Under the pieces are notes generated by a model. That model made no database searches and had not been told where the DNA came from. It saw only the letters and a list, made by a program, of their open reading frames with translations. Below are positions 50,321 through 60,168 of a DNA stretch of 64,000 bases, piece after piece. A program made the position numbers and the translations under genes. Source of the stretch: Comamonas koreensis. GTDB taxonomy: Bacteria > Pseudomonadota > Gammaproteobacteria > Burkholderiales > Burkholderiaceae_C. The stretch spans positions 4,216,001 through 4,280,000 of the forward strand of contig NZ_CP043575.1 of NCBI RefSeq assembly GCF_014076495.1. Direction: 5' to 3'. Position 1 is the stretch's first letter. Each line of letters begins with the position of its first letter.

Positions 50321-53300
50321 TTATGCCAAATCACTGGCAAGCCACGCATTAAAAATACGCTCTGCTTGCCATTCAGGAATTAGATCCACTTCCGAAAGAA
50401 TTCCCGAATTTCTCAATTCATCAATGAAACTATCGGATCTCAGCTCCAAAACCAAAGACCCCCCTGACCAAATATGTTTTGCAGCACATGCAAAAGAGAA
50501 TGACTCTTTCGTTCGACCTAGCTTATGCATTGCTTCCGCCACCCAGAATCTTAACCATCCAACGTTATGAAAGCTCGACATTTTCTTTGACATTTCTCGG
50601 CCACTAAGTTGATAGAATTTGAGAGCCATGGGCATATCATTATTCAAATAAAAACATCTACCTACATTACCATAAAATTCGGCTCCCTTACCACTTTCAA
50701 CACTCAGTGCCTCAGTTACAGTGAGCCCTTCCAATAAATATTGCAACGCGGCCTCAACATCACCGTTATCACGTTGCGCGAGCGCAAGCGTATACCCAGG
50801 TGAGGATGGAGGCGAAAAATCAATATTTTTCAATAATTCAACAGACTCCTCTGCGAAGTAAATAGCTTTTTTGTAATCTTCATTTATCCATGCATCGAAA
50901 GCCAATATTTCATTCATATTGACCATGTCTGCACCACGTTTCCCAACAGACGCCACATAATTATCCATCAATGTCCGAACTTGTGCGTGCTCACCCATGT
51001 GAGATAGCTGATGACAGACATTACTGATTAGCTTTCGCAAGTCCTTTATCTCATCAACTGCAGTAAGCCATTCCACGCTAGCAAGAATCTTTTGACCTAA
51101 CCTTACAAAATCCTCTATTAGACCAGCACGCTCCAATTCATCTCCGATGCGCAGCAGATCAGATACAGCCATATTCCAATCATTTTGATTGCATAACACC
51201 TCTATCTTGTGAATCCAAAGCTCCAATACCGAATTAGGAATTTGCTCTTTACCCAAAAGATTTGTAACGTAAGCAAGTTTTTTATTAAAGTATACAATTA
51301 TCTGCGATATAAAGGTCTCACGATCCTTTTGCGGATACTCTCGACGAAGAAACTGTTTGACCAACGGATGTAAATCCACCAGCGTTTTATCATTGAGATC
51401 TCTGCGCTCTTGAATAATATTTAAATCTCTAAGTCTCTTGAGAAGCTTTGATAGCTTGTTGTATCTGAGACCCGTAACGTCTTCAAGGACATCTTCCGAC
51501 TCCGGCCGTTCTAGCTCCGCGAATATTCGTAAGAATTTTTTCTGCTCATCCGAAAGAAGCTTATAAGTAGATCGGAGAATCATCGCGGGCACATCAGATT
51601 TTGAGGACTCTACTTCTTGAAGTATTGATGGAAGTTTCCGGTCATTGCTAAGGAGTTGGGCTGCAAGCATGGAAACATACAGAGGGTGCGCCTCAGTCAA
51701 CCGCATTAGATCACTACACTCCTCATCAGAGAGTTGGTGGCCACCACTTTTGTTTGCAAAGAGCACTTTGACGGATGCTTCATCAAGTCCAGGTAAAGAA
51801 AAGCTAAAAAATCTACCATGTGCAACTTCAACTTTAGGCCGACAAGTCAGAATTATTTTCACCTGACACTTAGCATCGAGCAGACGATTGCAAATTCCTC
51901 CAATAACGCCTAAGGGTGCCTGCCCCTCGATATCGATATAGGTATCAATATTATCTAAAACTAGTGCAATTTTTCGATTCTGACTGTATTCAATTATTAG
52001 ATCTGCAAGATTTATTGCAGACGCCTGGCTTAATGATTCCGCCAAAACCTTACCATTCGATATTCTCTCAATAAAAAGAGACAATGCGGTTTGCGCGGTG
52101 TTACTTTCCTCTCTACAATCCCGCCAATCTTTGAAATAATCATCGCTTAAATTCGATAAAAGTTTCGCAGCAAGCGCTGATTTACCAAGACCGCCTAGGC
52201 CTGTCAAACAAATTACTGTCGCCTTAGCCGCTGTTAATTTCTCTATTTCGCTCGTTCTTCCCACGAAATCATCTATCCGAGGAGTTGCATCTACACGACG
52301 CTCGCGAGGTATTCCAACAAGCTTTACCATTTCCTTTTCTCTTGGTGACAAAATTTCTTTTTCACTCACCACACATACGCTTTTATCCTCAACTTTTGGG
52401 ACATCAGGAATCAGAACATCTGCCAACATTGGAAATACTTCATGGCAGTCAACATCACCATACAGCTGAACTCTCCCACGATCCATTCCGGGTCTCAAGC
52501 GTGTTAGCAATTTACTTTCAGCCATTTCTAAATGATGGAAATCATCTGACTTAAATGCCCAGAGAAATTCATGCTCAGATGCATCATCCATCACCACGCT
52601 TTCAATTGCGCTCCCTACAACATCATCCCAACCTCCATAAGCCACGACTAGAACTAAAGTCGTTCTGAATACTTCGGAAAGATAGTTTTTTAGCTGTGGT
52701 CTATTTTGTCGAAGTTGGTGAGGTGTATGTAATGTATCAGACCCTCGCCAGAAGCCATGCAAATGAATTACATTAACTCCTTCAGCTTCGGTTGCTGATG
52801 GGTTCCCGTCGCGATGATAGAAAGATGAGAAGCTCACCCCACCTGCTCTTTTTATTCCAATTTCTATAAGCGGGTCGAAATTAGTGGTGATTACTCTATT
52901 CCCAAACAATTCAGGCTTCAGCGCAAGTATTTTACCAATCGCGTTTACTGCTGGTGGCAAATACCAATGGGCGGGATCATATGATTCCGAATTATCGTGT
53001 AAATCTGGTCCAGAATAGGCCTCCAAAACTGATTGCTTAATTAGTAGATTTGCATGTCGTGCTCCACGCAATCCAAGAACATGCTCAAATGCCTCTTGGT
53101 AGGGATTGGAATCAGGCCTCTCCATCTTTTGCTTCAATGCTTCCAATGCCAAAGGATCCTGAGAAAATTCGCGTCTAATACGATCTATTACCCGTGACAC
53201 ATCGGATACGCCCTTTTTATTTCCATAGTCATAAGAAATAGGTGCTCCAACTATTAAAGTTATTTTTATATTTTCAGAAATAGCAAATTTAATTCGACTA

Positions 53301-53329
53301 ATAAGATCATTTCGCTTAAACAAAACCAT
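50321..53329 (-). CDS. SIR2-STAND-TPR protein, probable anti-phage NADase
   Basis: The 1002-residue protein has three parts. Residues 1-310 are a SIR2-like domain with the nucleotide motif IVGAPIS (26-32), TTNFDPLIE with Asn150, HLHG with His191, and VAYGGWDD. Residues 350-690 are a STAND ATPase of the NB-ARC/NACHT kind: FVGRTSEIEKL, P-loop GLGGLGKSA (Lys383), Walker B ALVLDN (455-460), LTCRP and a winged helix near 590-680. The rest are TPR-like helical pairs. Known SIR2-STAND proteins sense phage proteins through their repeats, oligomerise and deplete NAD+. Codon use and A+T content differ sharply from the neighbours, so it was acquired. No partner gene is visible, suggesting it acts alone. 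Confidence 0.88.
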   Translation of the reverse strand: MVLFKRNDLISRIKFAISENIKITLIVGAPISYDYGNKKGVSDVSRVIDRIRREFSQDPLALEALKQKMERPDSNPYQEAFEHVLGLRGARHANLLIKQSVLEAYSGPDLHDNSESYDPAHWYLPPAVNAIGKILALKPELFGNRVITTNFDPLIEIGIKRAGGVSFSSFYHRDGNPSATEAEGVNVIHLHGFWRGSDTLHTPHQLRQNRPQLKNYLSEVFRTTLVLVVAYGGWDDVVGSAIESVVMDDASEHEFLWAFKSDDFHHLEMAESKLLTRLRPGMDRGRVQLYGDVDCHEVFPMLADVLIPDVPKVEDKSVCVVSEKEILSPREKEMVKLVGIPRERRVDATPRIDDFVGRTSEIEKLTAAKATVICLTGLGGLGKSALAAKLLSNLSDDYFKDWRDCREESNTAQTALSLFIERISNGKVLAESLSQASAINLADLIIEYSQNRKIALVLDNIDTYIDIEGQAPLGVIGGICNRLLDAKCQVKIILTCRPKVEVAHGRFFSFSLPGLDEASVKVLFANKSGGHQLSDEECSDLMRLTEAHPLYVSMLAAQLLSNDRKLPSILQEVESSKSDVPAMILRSTYKLLSDEQKKFLRIFAELERPESEDVLEDVTGLRYNKLSKLLKRLRDLNIIQERRDLNDKTLVDLHPLVKQFLRREYPQKDRETFISQIIVYFNKKLAYVTNLLGKEQIPNSVLELWIHKIEVLCNQNDWNMAVSDLLRIGDELERAGLIEDFVRLGQKILASVEWLTAVDEIKDLRKLISNVCHQLSHMGEHAQVRTLMDNYVASVGKRGADMVNMNEILAFDAWINEDYKKAIYFAEESVELLKNIDFSPPSSPGYTLALAQRDNGDVEAALQYLLEGLTVTEALSVESGKGAEFYGNVGRCFYLNNDMPMALKFYQLSGREMSKKMSSFHNVGWLRFWVAEAMHKLGRTKESFSFACAAKHIWSGGSLVLELRSDSFIDELRNSGILSEVDLIPEWQAERIFNAWLASDLA

Positions 53330-53846
53330 TACACCCTCGACTAATTTAAATGCAATTAAATTTAATGAATATTAAAATTGATTGAAATTCTCATTTACAA
53401 GTGCAAAACCACAGAAAATAGCAAACAGTTAAGGAGATTCTTCATATGAAAATTAATAATGTGTCGCACAGCCAATGTTGATGCAAAACAGTTGACGTCA
53501 CATCAGTTGTAACATAATATGACAGATCACCGTTTATGCAAAGACTGCATTGAATTCATGGAGGTATTTCTACAACACAAGCCTGAGTTGGACATTTCAA
53601 ATGTATGCACATCGCCAAATAACATCTGCCTTTGGGTATTATTTATACAATTGATTTTTTCAATATTGTATTCATAGATGTACCGTTACGAACACCGGTG
53701 GCAATATGCATTACTGATAAAAATGCGACCAGATTTGTTGTCTCGTACACTCAGATCAGCATCTAGGAGGTCTGCCTATAACGCTCTCACCCCAACAAGG
53801 CAAACTCTGACGCCCACCCCCGCCTCCGCAGCCGCAGAATTTGCCC
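53330..53846. other. AT-rich region upstream of the SIR2-STAND gene
   Basis: This 517-base stretch contains the promoter of the SIR2-STAND gene on the minus strand and, on the plus strand, one small open frame at 53519-53677 of doubtful status. The base composition returns to the chromosomal average near 53780, the right edge of the island. No direct repeats or integrase gene were recognised at the edges. Confidence 0.55.
53519..53677 (+). CDS. Possible small cysteine-containing ORF in the AT-rich island
   Basis: A 52-codon frame from ATG to TAG starts MTDHRLCKDCIEFMEVFLQH. The CxxC (residues 7-10) with a third Cys near 31 and a fourth near 38 resembles small zinc-binding proteins of phages and plasmids, and the tail is hydrophobic. 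There is no good ribosome binding site. It could be a remnant or chance; I include it only because of the CKDC pattern. Confidence 0.25.
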   Translation: MTDHRLCKDCIEFMEVFLQHKPELDISNVCTSPNNICLWVLFIQLIFSILYS

Positions 53847-54881
53847 ATGCTCGCTGCTTCTGCATCTGCCAACGCCCCACCCGCTGACGTCATCACCCTG
53901 ACCGACAAAGGTCTGTACTGCGCGGCTGGGGATTTTTTTATTGATGCCTGGAAGCCGGTACACCGCACTTTGGTCACCCACGGCCACTCGGACCATGCCC
54001 ATGTGGGGATGGGCGAGTACTACTGCAGTACGACCAGCGAATCAATTTTGCGCTGGCGGCTCGGGGAGCAGAACATCCATGCGCTGCCGTTTGGGCAGAC
54101 GATCACGATGGGGGAGGTGCAGGTATCGCTGCACCCGGCGGGGCATATCCTCGGCTCGGCCCAGGTGCGGGTGCAGCAGGGCAATGCGGTGTGGGTGTTC
54201 ACGGGCGACTTCAAGCGCGAGCCTGACCCGACCTGCGAGGCGTTTGAGCTGCTGCGCTGCGATACCCTGATTTGCGAGGCGACCTTTGCCTACCCGGTGT
54301 ACGCCTGGCCCACGATGGCCCATGAGGTGGAGCGCATAGAGCGCTGGGTGGCGCATTGCAAGGAGCAAGGCAAGGCGGCAGTGCTGTATGCCTACAGCCT
54401 GGGCAAGGCCCAGCGGGTGCTGGCGGGCTTGGCTGGCAAGCTGGATGCGCCCGTATTGCTGCATGGCGCGATGGCGCGCGGCACCGATATTTACCGGCAG
54501 GCAGGCATTGCGCTGGCCGCTACCGAGATGGTGGCCGATGTGCCCACCGATACCGATTTTGCTGGCCGCATGGTGCTGGCTCCACCTTCTGCGCAAGATT
54601 CCGCCTGGCTCAAGCGCTTTAAACAGGTGGAGCAGGGCTTTGCCTCGGGCTGGATGCTGCTGCGCGGCAACCGGCGGCGTCGCAATATGCAGCGCGGCTT
54701 TGTCATATCGGACCATGCCGATTGGCAGGAACTCGTCGACACGGTTACCGAGAGCGGCGCTCAGCGCGTGCTGGCTACCCATGGCAATACCGATGCGCTG
54801 ATCCCCTACCTGCAGAGCCTGGGCATACAGGCAGAGCGCCTGCGTACCGCCTATGGCGATGAAGAGGAGGCGGCCGAATGA
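53847..54881 (+). CDS. Ligase-associated DNA exonuclease (MBL fold)
   Basis: This 344-residue metallo-beta-lactamase-fold nuclease of the Artemis/SNM1-like group is found next to ATP-dependent ligases. The metal motif is LVTHGHSDHAHVG; further ligands lie in LHPAGHILGSAQV, FTGDFKREPDPT and VISDHADWQELV, with the closing LATHGNTDALI. The ATG at 53847 was chosen; the frame opens with TTG two codons earlier. It starts the four-gene ligase-associated repair operon and overlaps the ligase gene by ATGA. Confidence 0.92.
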   Translation: MLAASASANAPPADVITLTDKGLYCAAGDFFIDAWKPVHRTLVTHGHSDHAHVGMGEYYCSTTSESILRWRLGEQNIHALPFGQTITMGEVQVSLHPAGHILGSAQVRVQQGNAVWVFTGDFKREPDPTCEAFELLRCDTLICEATFAYPVYAWPTMAHEVERIERWVAHCKEQGKAAVLYAYSLGKAQRVLAGLAGKLDAPVLLHGAMARGTDIYRQAGIALAATEMVADVPTDTDFAGRMVLAPPSAQDSAWLKRFKQVEQGFASGWMLLRGNRRRRNMQRGFVISDHADWQELVDTVTESGAQRVLATHGNTDALIPYLQSLGIQAERLRTAYGDEEEAAE

Positions 54882-56593
54882 ACCGCTTTGTGGCGCTGTA
54901 CCAGTTGCTGGACGAGGCCTCGGGCACACGCGACCGCGAGCTCGCCCTGCAGCAGTACTTTGCCGGCGCCACTGCGGCCGAAGCGACCTGGGCCGTCTAT
55001 GTGCTGAGCGGCGGCAAGGTCAACACCGGCAAGAACCGGCTGGCCACCACCACCGAGCTGCGCAGCTGGGTGAGCGAGCTGACCGCCCTGCCGCTGTGGC
55101 TGGTGGAAGAGAGCTACCGCCAGGTGGGCGATTTGGCGGAGACCTTGTCGCTCTTGGTGGCGGCCTGGCAAAAGCAAAGCGCCAACCACCCTGAGCTGGT
55201 GGCTGCGCCCGGCGCTGCCGTGGCCCCCGATGCTGATGCGCCCTGGCATGCCTCCTTGCTGGGCGCAACCTTCAAGCCTCCCGACAACGACAGCCGCCTG
55301 GACGAATGGACCGAGCAGTTTTTGCTGCCGCTAGTGGCCGCCGATACCGAGCAGCGCAAGCGCGCGATCCAACAAGCCTGGCAGCAGCTGGACACGCCTT
55401 CACGCCTGGTCTTCAACAAGCTGCTCACCGGATCGCTGCGCGCCGGCGTCAACAAGCGCAGCCTGCAAAACAGCCTGGCGCCCCTGGTGGGCATATCTGC
55501 CGCCGATATGGCCCACCGCATGGTGGGCGAATGGCTGCCCAGCGCCCAGGCCTATGAGGCCTTGATGGACCCGGACACCAGCGCGCAGCTGCTGGACAAG
55601 CCGTACCCCTTCTACCTCGCCTCCCCCTTGCCGCAAGAGCCAGACGCACTGGGCGACCCCAAGGACTGGCTGGCCGAGTGGAAGTGGGATGGCATACGGG
55701 TGCAGTTGGTGCGGCGCCAGGGCCATGCGCCGTATTTGTGGTCGCGCGGCGAGGAACGGCTGGATGGCCGCTTTCCCGAGCTGGAAGCCGCCGCCGCACT
55801 GTTGCCGCGCGATATGGTGCTGGATGGCGAACTGCTGGCCTGGGACTACGAGCAGAACAAGCCGCTGGGCTTTGTCGCGCTGCAAAGCCGTATCCAAAAA
55901 CGCAAGCCTTCGCCCAAGCTTATGCAGACGGTGCCAGCGCGCATTCTGTTCTATGACTTGCTGGAATTTGAAGGCGAAGACCTGCGCGCCCAGCCGCTGC
56001 AGCAGCGCCGTGCCAGGCTGGAACAGGTGATCAACCAGGCCCAGCTGCCCGCACTGGGCCTGTCGCCCCAGTTGCCATTTGATGACTGGGAGGCACTGGC
56101 CCCGCTGCGCAACACCGCTGCGGAACGCAATGCCGAAGGCCTGATGCTCAAGGCGCTGGCCTCCCCCTACAAGGAAGGCCGGCGCCGCGGCGATTGGTGG
56201 AAGTGGAAGGTGGACCCGTTCAGCATTGATGCCGTACTGATCTATGCGCAAAGCGGCAGCGGCCGCCGCAGCACCTTGCATACCGACTACACCTTTGCCG
56301 TGTGGAGCGGCGATGCGCTGGTGCCTGTCGCCAAGGCCTACTCGGGCCTCACCGATGTGGAGATTTTGCGGTTGGACAAATGGATACGCAGCCACACGGT
56401 GGAGCGCTTTGGGCCGGTGCGCTCTGTCACGCCCAGCCTCGTGTTTGAGATTGCCTTTGAAGGCGTGAACCGCTCCACCCGCCACAAATCGGGCGTGGCG
56501 GTGCGGTTTCCGCGCATCTTGCGTTGGCGCGAGGACAAGACTGCGCAGGATGCCGACCAGCTAGGCGCCTTGCTGGAGTTGGCCGATGGCTGA
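54878..56593 (+). CDS. ATP-dependent DNA ligase (ligase-associated repair cluster)
   Basis: The 571-residue ligase has an N-terminal DNA-binding domain (residues 1-210), then the adenylation domain with active-site Lys269 in AEWKWDGIR, motif III LDGELLAWDY, motif IV RNTAAERNAEGLMLKALASP and motif V DWWKWKVDPFSIDAVLIYAQ, and an OB-fold at the end. It complements the NAD-dependent LigA in repair. It overlaps the helicase gene by eight bases. The genes are thought to act together in a DNA repair pathway, possibly interstrand or end repair; the exact pathway is not settled. Confidence 0.95.
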   Translation: MNRFVALYQLLDEASGTRDRELALQQYFAGATAAEATWAVYVLSGGKVNTGKNRLATTTELRSWVSELTALPLWLVEESYRQVGDLAETLSLLVAAWQKQSANHPELVAAPGAAVAPDADAPWHASLLGATFKPPDNDSRLDEWTEQFLLPLVAADTEQRKRAIQQAWQQLDTPSRLVFNKLLTGSLRAGVNKRSLQNSLAPLVGISAADMAHRMVGEWLPSAQAYEALMDPDTSAQLLDKPYPFYLASPLPQEPDALGDPKDWLAEWKWDGIRVQLVRRQGHAPYLWSRGEERLDGRFPELEAAAALLPRDMVLDGELLAWDYEQNKPLGFVALQSRIQKRKPSPKLMQTVPARILFYDLLEFEGEDLRAQPLQQRRARLEQVINQAQLPALGLSPQLPFDDWEALAPLRNTAAERNAEGLMLKALASPYKEGRRRGDWWKWKVDPFSIDAVLIYAQSGSGRRSTLHTDYTFAVWSGDALVPVAKAYSGLTDVEILRLDKWIRSHTVERFGPVRSVTPSLVFEIAFEGVNRSTRHKSGVAVRFPRILRWREDKTAQDADQLGALLELADG

Positions 56594-59216
56594 TCTGGAC
56601 AACAGCACAGCCCCCAGCGGCCGCGCGATGCAGCGCGCGGCCAAGCGCTGGCGCGACTGGTTGAAGGAGCAGGACATAGGCGCGGCCGTCTTCCAGCAAC
56701 AGGCCTGGCGCGCCTATGCCGAAGGGCACAGCGGTCTGATATCCGCCCCCACCGGCCGGGGCAAAACCTTGGCAGCGCTGGGGGGCCCGTTGATGCAGGC
56801 GATGGCCGAGGCCGAGACGTCCGAGGGCCGCGCAGCGCATGGCCCGCGCATGCTGTGGGTGACGCCATTGCGCGCGCTGGCTAGCGATACCCGCGAGCGC
56901 ATCACCGGCCCGGTAGCAGCCGTGCTGCCCCATTGGCAAGTGGCGATGCGCACCGGCGACGCCACATCGCGCGACCAGCGGTTGACCGATACCGGCAAGG
57001 CGCAGCTGGTGGTGATAACGCCTGAGTCGCTTGCGCTGCTGCTGAGCCATGAGCGCAGCCGCGAGCAGTTCAGCCAGCTGCGCTGCATCGTGGTGGATGA
57101 GTGGCATGAGCTCTTGCCCAGCAAGCGCGGCGTGCTGCTGCAGCTGAACCTGGCGCGCATCCAGGCGCTGGCACCTGGCGCGCAGGTCTGGGGTTTGTCG
57201 GCGACGATTGGCAACCTGGCAGAGGCCAGCGATGTGCTGCTGAGCGCCTGGCAGGTGAAGGAGCCGGCGCTGGTCCAAGACATGCGGCCCAAGCCTTTTC
57301 ATCTGCACAGCATCACGCCGCCGCTGGGCACGCGCATGCCCTGGGCGGGGCATTTGGGCCTGGCCAATTTGGGCGAGGTGGCCAAGCTGGTGTTCAGCGC
57401 GCCCAGCACGATTGTGTTTACCAACACCCGCGCGCAGGCCGAGCTGTGGCACACGGCGCTGGCGAGCATATGGCCGGAAGATGCCGAGACCTTGGCGATC
57501 CACCACGGTTCGCTGGACCAGGGCGTACGGCAGTCGGTGGAGCAGCGCCTGCGCGCTGGCACCCTGCGCTGCGTGGTGGCGACCAGCAGCCTGGATTTGG
57601 GCGTGGACTTCCCGGCAGTCGAGCGCGTGATCCAGATTGGCGGGGCACGGTCTGTGGCCCGCATGGTGCAGCGCGCCGGCCGTGCCAAGCACCGGCCTGG
57701 TGCTGCCGTGCATGTGGAAGCCGTTGCCACCCAGGCGATGGACCTGGCCGAGTTTGCCGCCGTGCGCGAGCTGGCCGAGGCCCAGGTGTATGAGCGGCGC
57801 GAGCCCCTGCGCCTGTGCTTTGATGTGCTGAGCCAGCATGCGATGAGCGCGGCGCTGGCGGGAGGATTCAGGCCGCCGGAGCTGTTGGCCGAGGTGCGGC
57901 GCACAGCGGCTTTTCGTGATCTGAGCGATGCGCAGTGGCAGTCCGTGCTGGCGTTTCTGGAGCATGGCAGCGATTCGCTCGTGCAGTACCCGCAGTACGA
58001 GCGCCTGCACTGTGCCGATGGCCTGTGCCAGCCAGCCAACACCGGCGTGGTGCGCATGCACCGCATGTCGATTGGCACGATCACCGCGCATGGGGCCGTC
58101 AATGTGCAGTACCTGCGCGGCGCGCGGCTGGGCTCGGTTGAAGAGGCGTTTATCGCGCGCCTGAACGCTGGCGATGTATTCAACTTTGCCGGACGCAGCC
58201 TGGTGCTGGTGCGGCTGGAGAACAACACCGCCTGGGTGCGCCGCAGTGCCCAGGTAGGCCTGCTGACGCCGGCCTGGGCCGGCTCGCTGATGCCGATGTC
58301 CTCATCCTTGGGTGAGCGCATGCAGCAGCTGCTGAGCACCGCCGCTACCAGCCCTGCCGCCGATGACGCGCCGCACGCCCGCGAGCTGCAATGGCTGCAG
58401 CCCTTGCTGCAGCTGCAAAGCCAGCGCTCGCTGGTGCCGGGTGCGGGCCAGCTGCTGATCGAGCAGGTGGGCAAAACACAAACAGTCCAGGCGGGCAAGA
58501 CGGCGCCGCTGTTTGTCTATCCCTTTGCCGGCCGCGTGGCGCATGAGGGGCTGGCGGTGCTGATTGCCACGCGCCTGGCCCACATCCAGCCCAACACCTT
58601 TGCCTGGGCCTGCAATGAGATTGGGCTGATGATCCAGCCCACCTTGCCCATCGATGCGAATGCGGTGGACTGGTCAGAGATATTTCAACTCGACGGGCTG
58701 GATACCGATCTGCGCTCTGCCGTGAACTTCAGCGAGCTGGCACGCAAGCGCTTCAAGGAAATTGCACAGATTGCCGGCCTGGTGCAGTCCAAGGTGCCGG
58801 GCAAAAAGAGCCGCGCCAGCGACCGGCAATTGCAGGTCTCGGCCAGCCTGCTGTTTGATGTGCTGAGCAAGTATGACCCCGAGCACCTGCTGCTGCGCCA
58901 GGCCCGGCAAGAGGCGCTGGACCAGGAGCTGCACCTGCCAACGATGCAAAGGCTGCTGGCCAGCATTGCAGGGCGGCAGATCGCATTGCGCTTTCCGGCC
59001 AAACACACGCCGTTCTCGTTTGGGCTGTGGGCGGAGAGCTTTCGTGGCCAGCTCAGCAATGAGACCTGGCAGGACAAGGTGCGGCGCATGGCCGCGCAGC
59101 AAGAGCGCCAAAGCCTTGGCGACACCCACCCCCGACAGGCCGCCCACCCGGGCGCCCCGACCCAGGGAGCGGCCCGCCGCGCGCGCCGCTCCCGGCAACC
59201 AGAGGACCGTTCTTAA
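56586..59216 (+). CDS. Ligase-associated DEXH-box helicase (Lhr-Core type)
   Basis: The 876-residue superfamily 2 helicase has Walker A SAPTGRGKT (Lys60), motif Ia TPLRALASDT, the DEWH box at 171-174 (IVVDEWHELLPSKRG), motif III LSATIGN, and motifs IV-VI in VFTNTRAQAELWH, VVATSSLDLGVDFP and RMVQRAGRAKHRPG. A winged-helix and Lhr-type C-terminal region follow. The last 40 residues are basic and Arg/Ala-rich. Lhr-core helicases translocate 3' to 5' on DNA and unwind RNA-DNA hybrids. It overlaps the ligase gene at its start and pdeM at its end (TAATG). Confidence 0.94.
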   Translation: MADLDNSTAPSGRAMQRAAKRWRDWLKEQDIGAAVFQQQAWRAYAEGHSGLISAPTGRGKTLAALGGPLMQAMAEAETSEGRAAHGPRMLWVTPLRALASDTRERITGPVAAVLPHWQVAMRTGDATSRDQRLTDTGKAQLVVITPESLALLLSHERSREQFSQLRCIVVDEWHELLPSKRGVLLQLNLARIQALAPGAQVWGLSATIGNLAEASDVLLSAWQVKEPALVQDMRPKPFHLHSITPPLGTRMPWAGHLGLANLGEVAKLVFSAPSTIVFTNTRAQAELWHTALASIWPEDAETLAIHHGSLDQGVRQSVEQRLRAGTLRCVVATSSLDLGVDFPAVERVIQIGGARSVARMVQRAGRAKHRPGAAVHVEAVATQAMDLAEFAAVRELAEAQVYERREPLRLCFDVLSQHAMSAALAGGFRPPELLAEVRRTAAFRDLSDAQWQSVLAFLEHGSDSLVQYPQYERLHCADGLCQPANTGVVRMHRMSIGTITAHGAVNVQYLRGARLGSVEEAFIARLNAGDVFNFAGRSLVLVRLENNTAWVRRSAQVGLLTPAWAGSLMPMSSSLGERMQQLLSTAATSPAADDAPHARELQWLQPLLQLQSQRSLVPGAGQLLIEQVGKTQTVQAGKTAPLFVYPFAGRVAHEGLAVLIATRLAHIQPNTFAWACNEIGLMIQPTLPIDANAVDWSEIFQLDGLDTDLRSAVNFSELARKRFKEIAQIAGLVQSKVPGKKSRASDRQLQVSASLLFDVLSKYDPEHLLLRQARQEALDQELHLPTMQRLLASIAGRQIALRFPAKHTPFSFGLWAESFRGQLSNETWQDKVRRMAAQQERQSLGDTHPRQAAHPGAPTQGAARRARRSRQPEDRS

Positions 59217-59920
59217 TGGCAGGTACGCATTCCGCCCAGCTCTTCTCCCCAATTCAAGTCTCCCCCTCGCCCCAGGACCATGTTGCCGCCAGCATTGCCG
59301 GCATGGAGTTTTTGGTACTGGCAGAGCGGGCGCTGTTCTGGCCCCAGGAGAGCTTGCTGATCATTGCCGACCTGCACCTGGGCAAGAGCGATATCTTCCG
59401 GCGCCGGGGCGTGGCCGTGCCGCTGGAAGTGCAACGCCAAGACCTGCTGCGCCTGCACCAGGTCTTGCAGAAATGGCAGCCCCAGGAGCTGGTGATTCTG
59501 GGCGACTTTGTGCATGGCCGCTTTATTGGCGAAGACACCTTTCAGCTGTGGCAGAACCTGCGCCGCGCCAACCTCAAAACCCGATTTAGCCTGACACGTG
59601 GCAACCATGACCGCTTCTTGCAGACCGAAGCCCTGCTGCTCGATGACGTGCACACCCACCTGGTGCGCCACCAGGTGCTGATGAGCCATGAGCCCATGGG
59701 CCCGGGCGTGCACCACTTTGCGCTCAATATCCACGGCCATATCCACCCTGCCATGCGCGTGCCACAGCTGCGCAAGCGCCTGCCTTGCCTGGCCTACTCT
59801 GCGCCCTACCTGAACCTGCCGGCGTTTTCTGAGTTCACCGGCTCGGGGCCAATAGCCGTGCAGCCGCTGCATGCCTGGCTGTTTGCTGACGAGGGGCATG
59901 CACCGGTGGCGGTGTACTAG
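59216..59920 (+). CDS. pdeM: Ligase-associated metallophosphoesterase PdeM
   Basis: The 234-residue calcineurin-like phosphoesterase has all metal motifs: LLIIADLHLGKSDIFRRRG (D-x-H), VILGDFVHGRFIG (GD), LTRGNHDRF (GNHD) and NIHGHIHPAMR (GHxH). PdeM proteins are predicted nucleases of the ligase-associated repair set. The start overlaps the helicase stop by one base, completing a tightly coupled four-gene operon. A 248-base gap without features follows. Confidence 0.93.
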   Translation: MAGTHSAQLFSPIQVSPSPQDHVAASIAGMEFLVLAERALFWPQESLLIIADLHLGKSDIFRRRGVAVPLEVQRQDLLRLHQVLQKWQPQELVILGDFVHGRFIGEDTFQLWQNLRRANLKTRFSLTRGNHDRFLQTEALLLDDVHTHLVRHQVLMSHEPMGPGVHHFALNIHGHIHPAMRVPQLRKRLPCLAYSAPYLNLPAFSEFTGSGPIAVQPLHAWLFADEGHAPVAVY

Positions 59921-60168
59921 CGGCCCGGTTCGCTGCGGGGGCTGCGGCCGCCGGTGCCGCCCTTGGCGTTGTTCTGGTGTCTCGTTGTCACCTGGTTTTT
60001 CGCGTTCGCTCTGCGCCCTGTGCAGGCCTACCACCAAGCCAGGCGTGCCTTTGCGCAGATCGGCTGATGCGGTAAACCGCCAAGCTCGCACGGGTAGGAC
60101 GGCATTTGGACTACAAGAATTTCAAGCCCCAAAAGCAGAATGAAAGCCTTATCTAACAAGGAATAGCA

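Noticed and set aside
53678..53887. 69-codon plus-strand frame before the MBL exonuclease
   Set aside because: It crosses the edge of the AT-rich island, overlaps the exonuclease start in another frame and has no recognisable feature.
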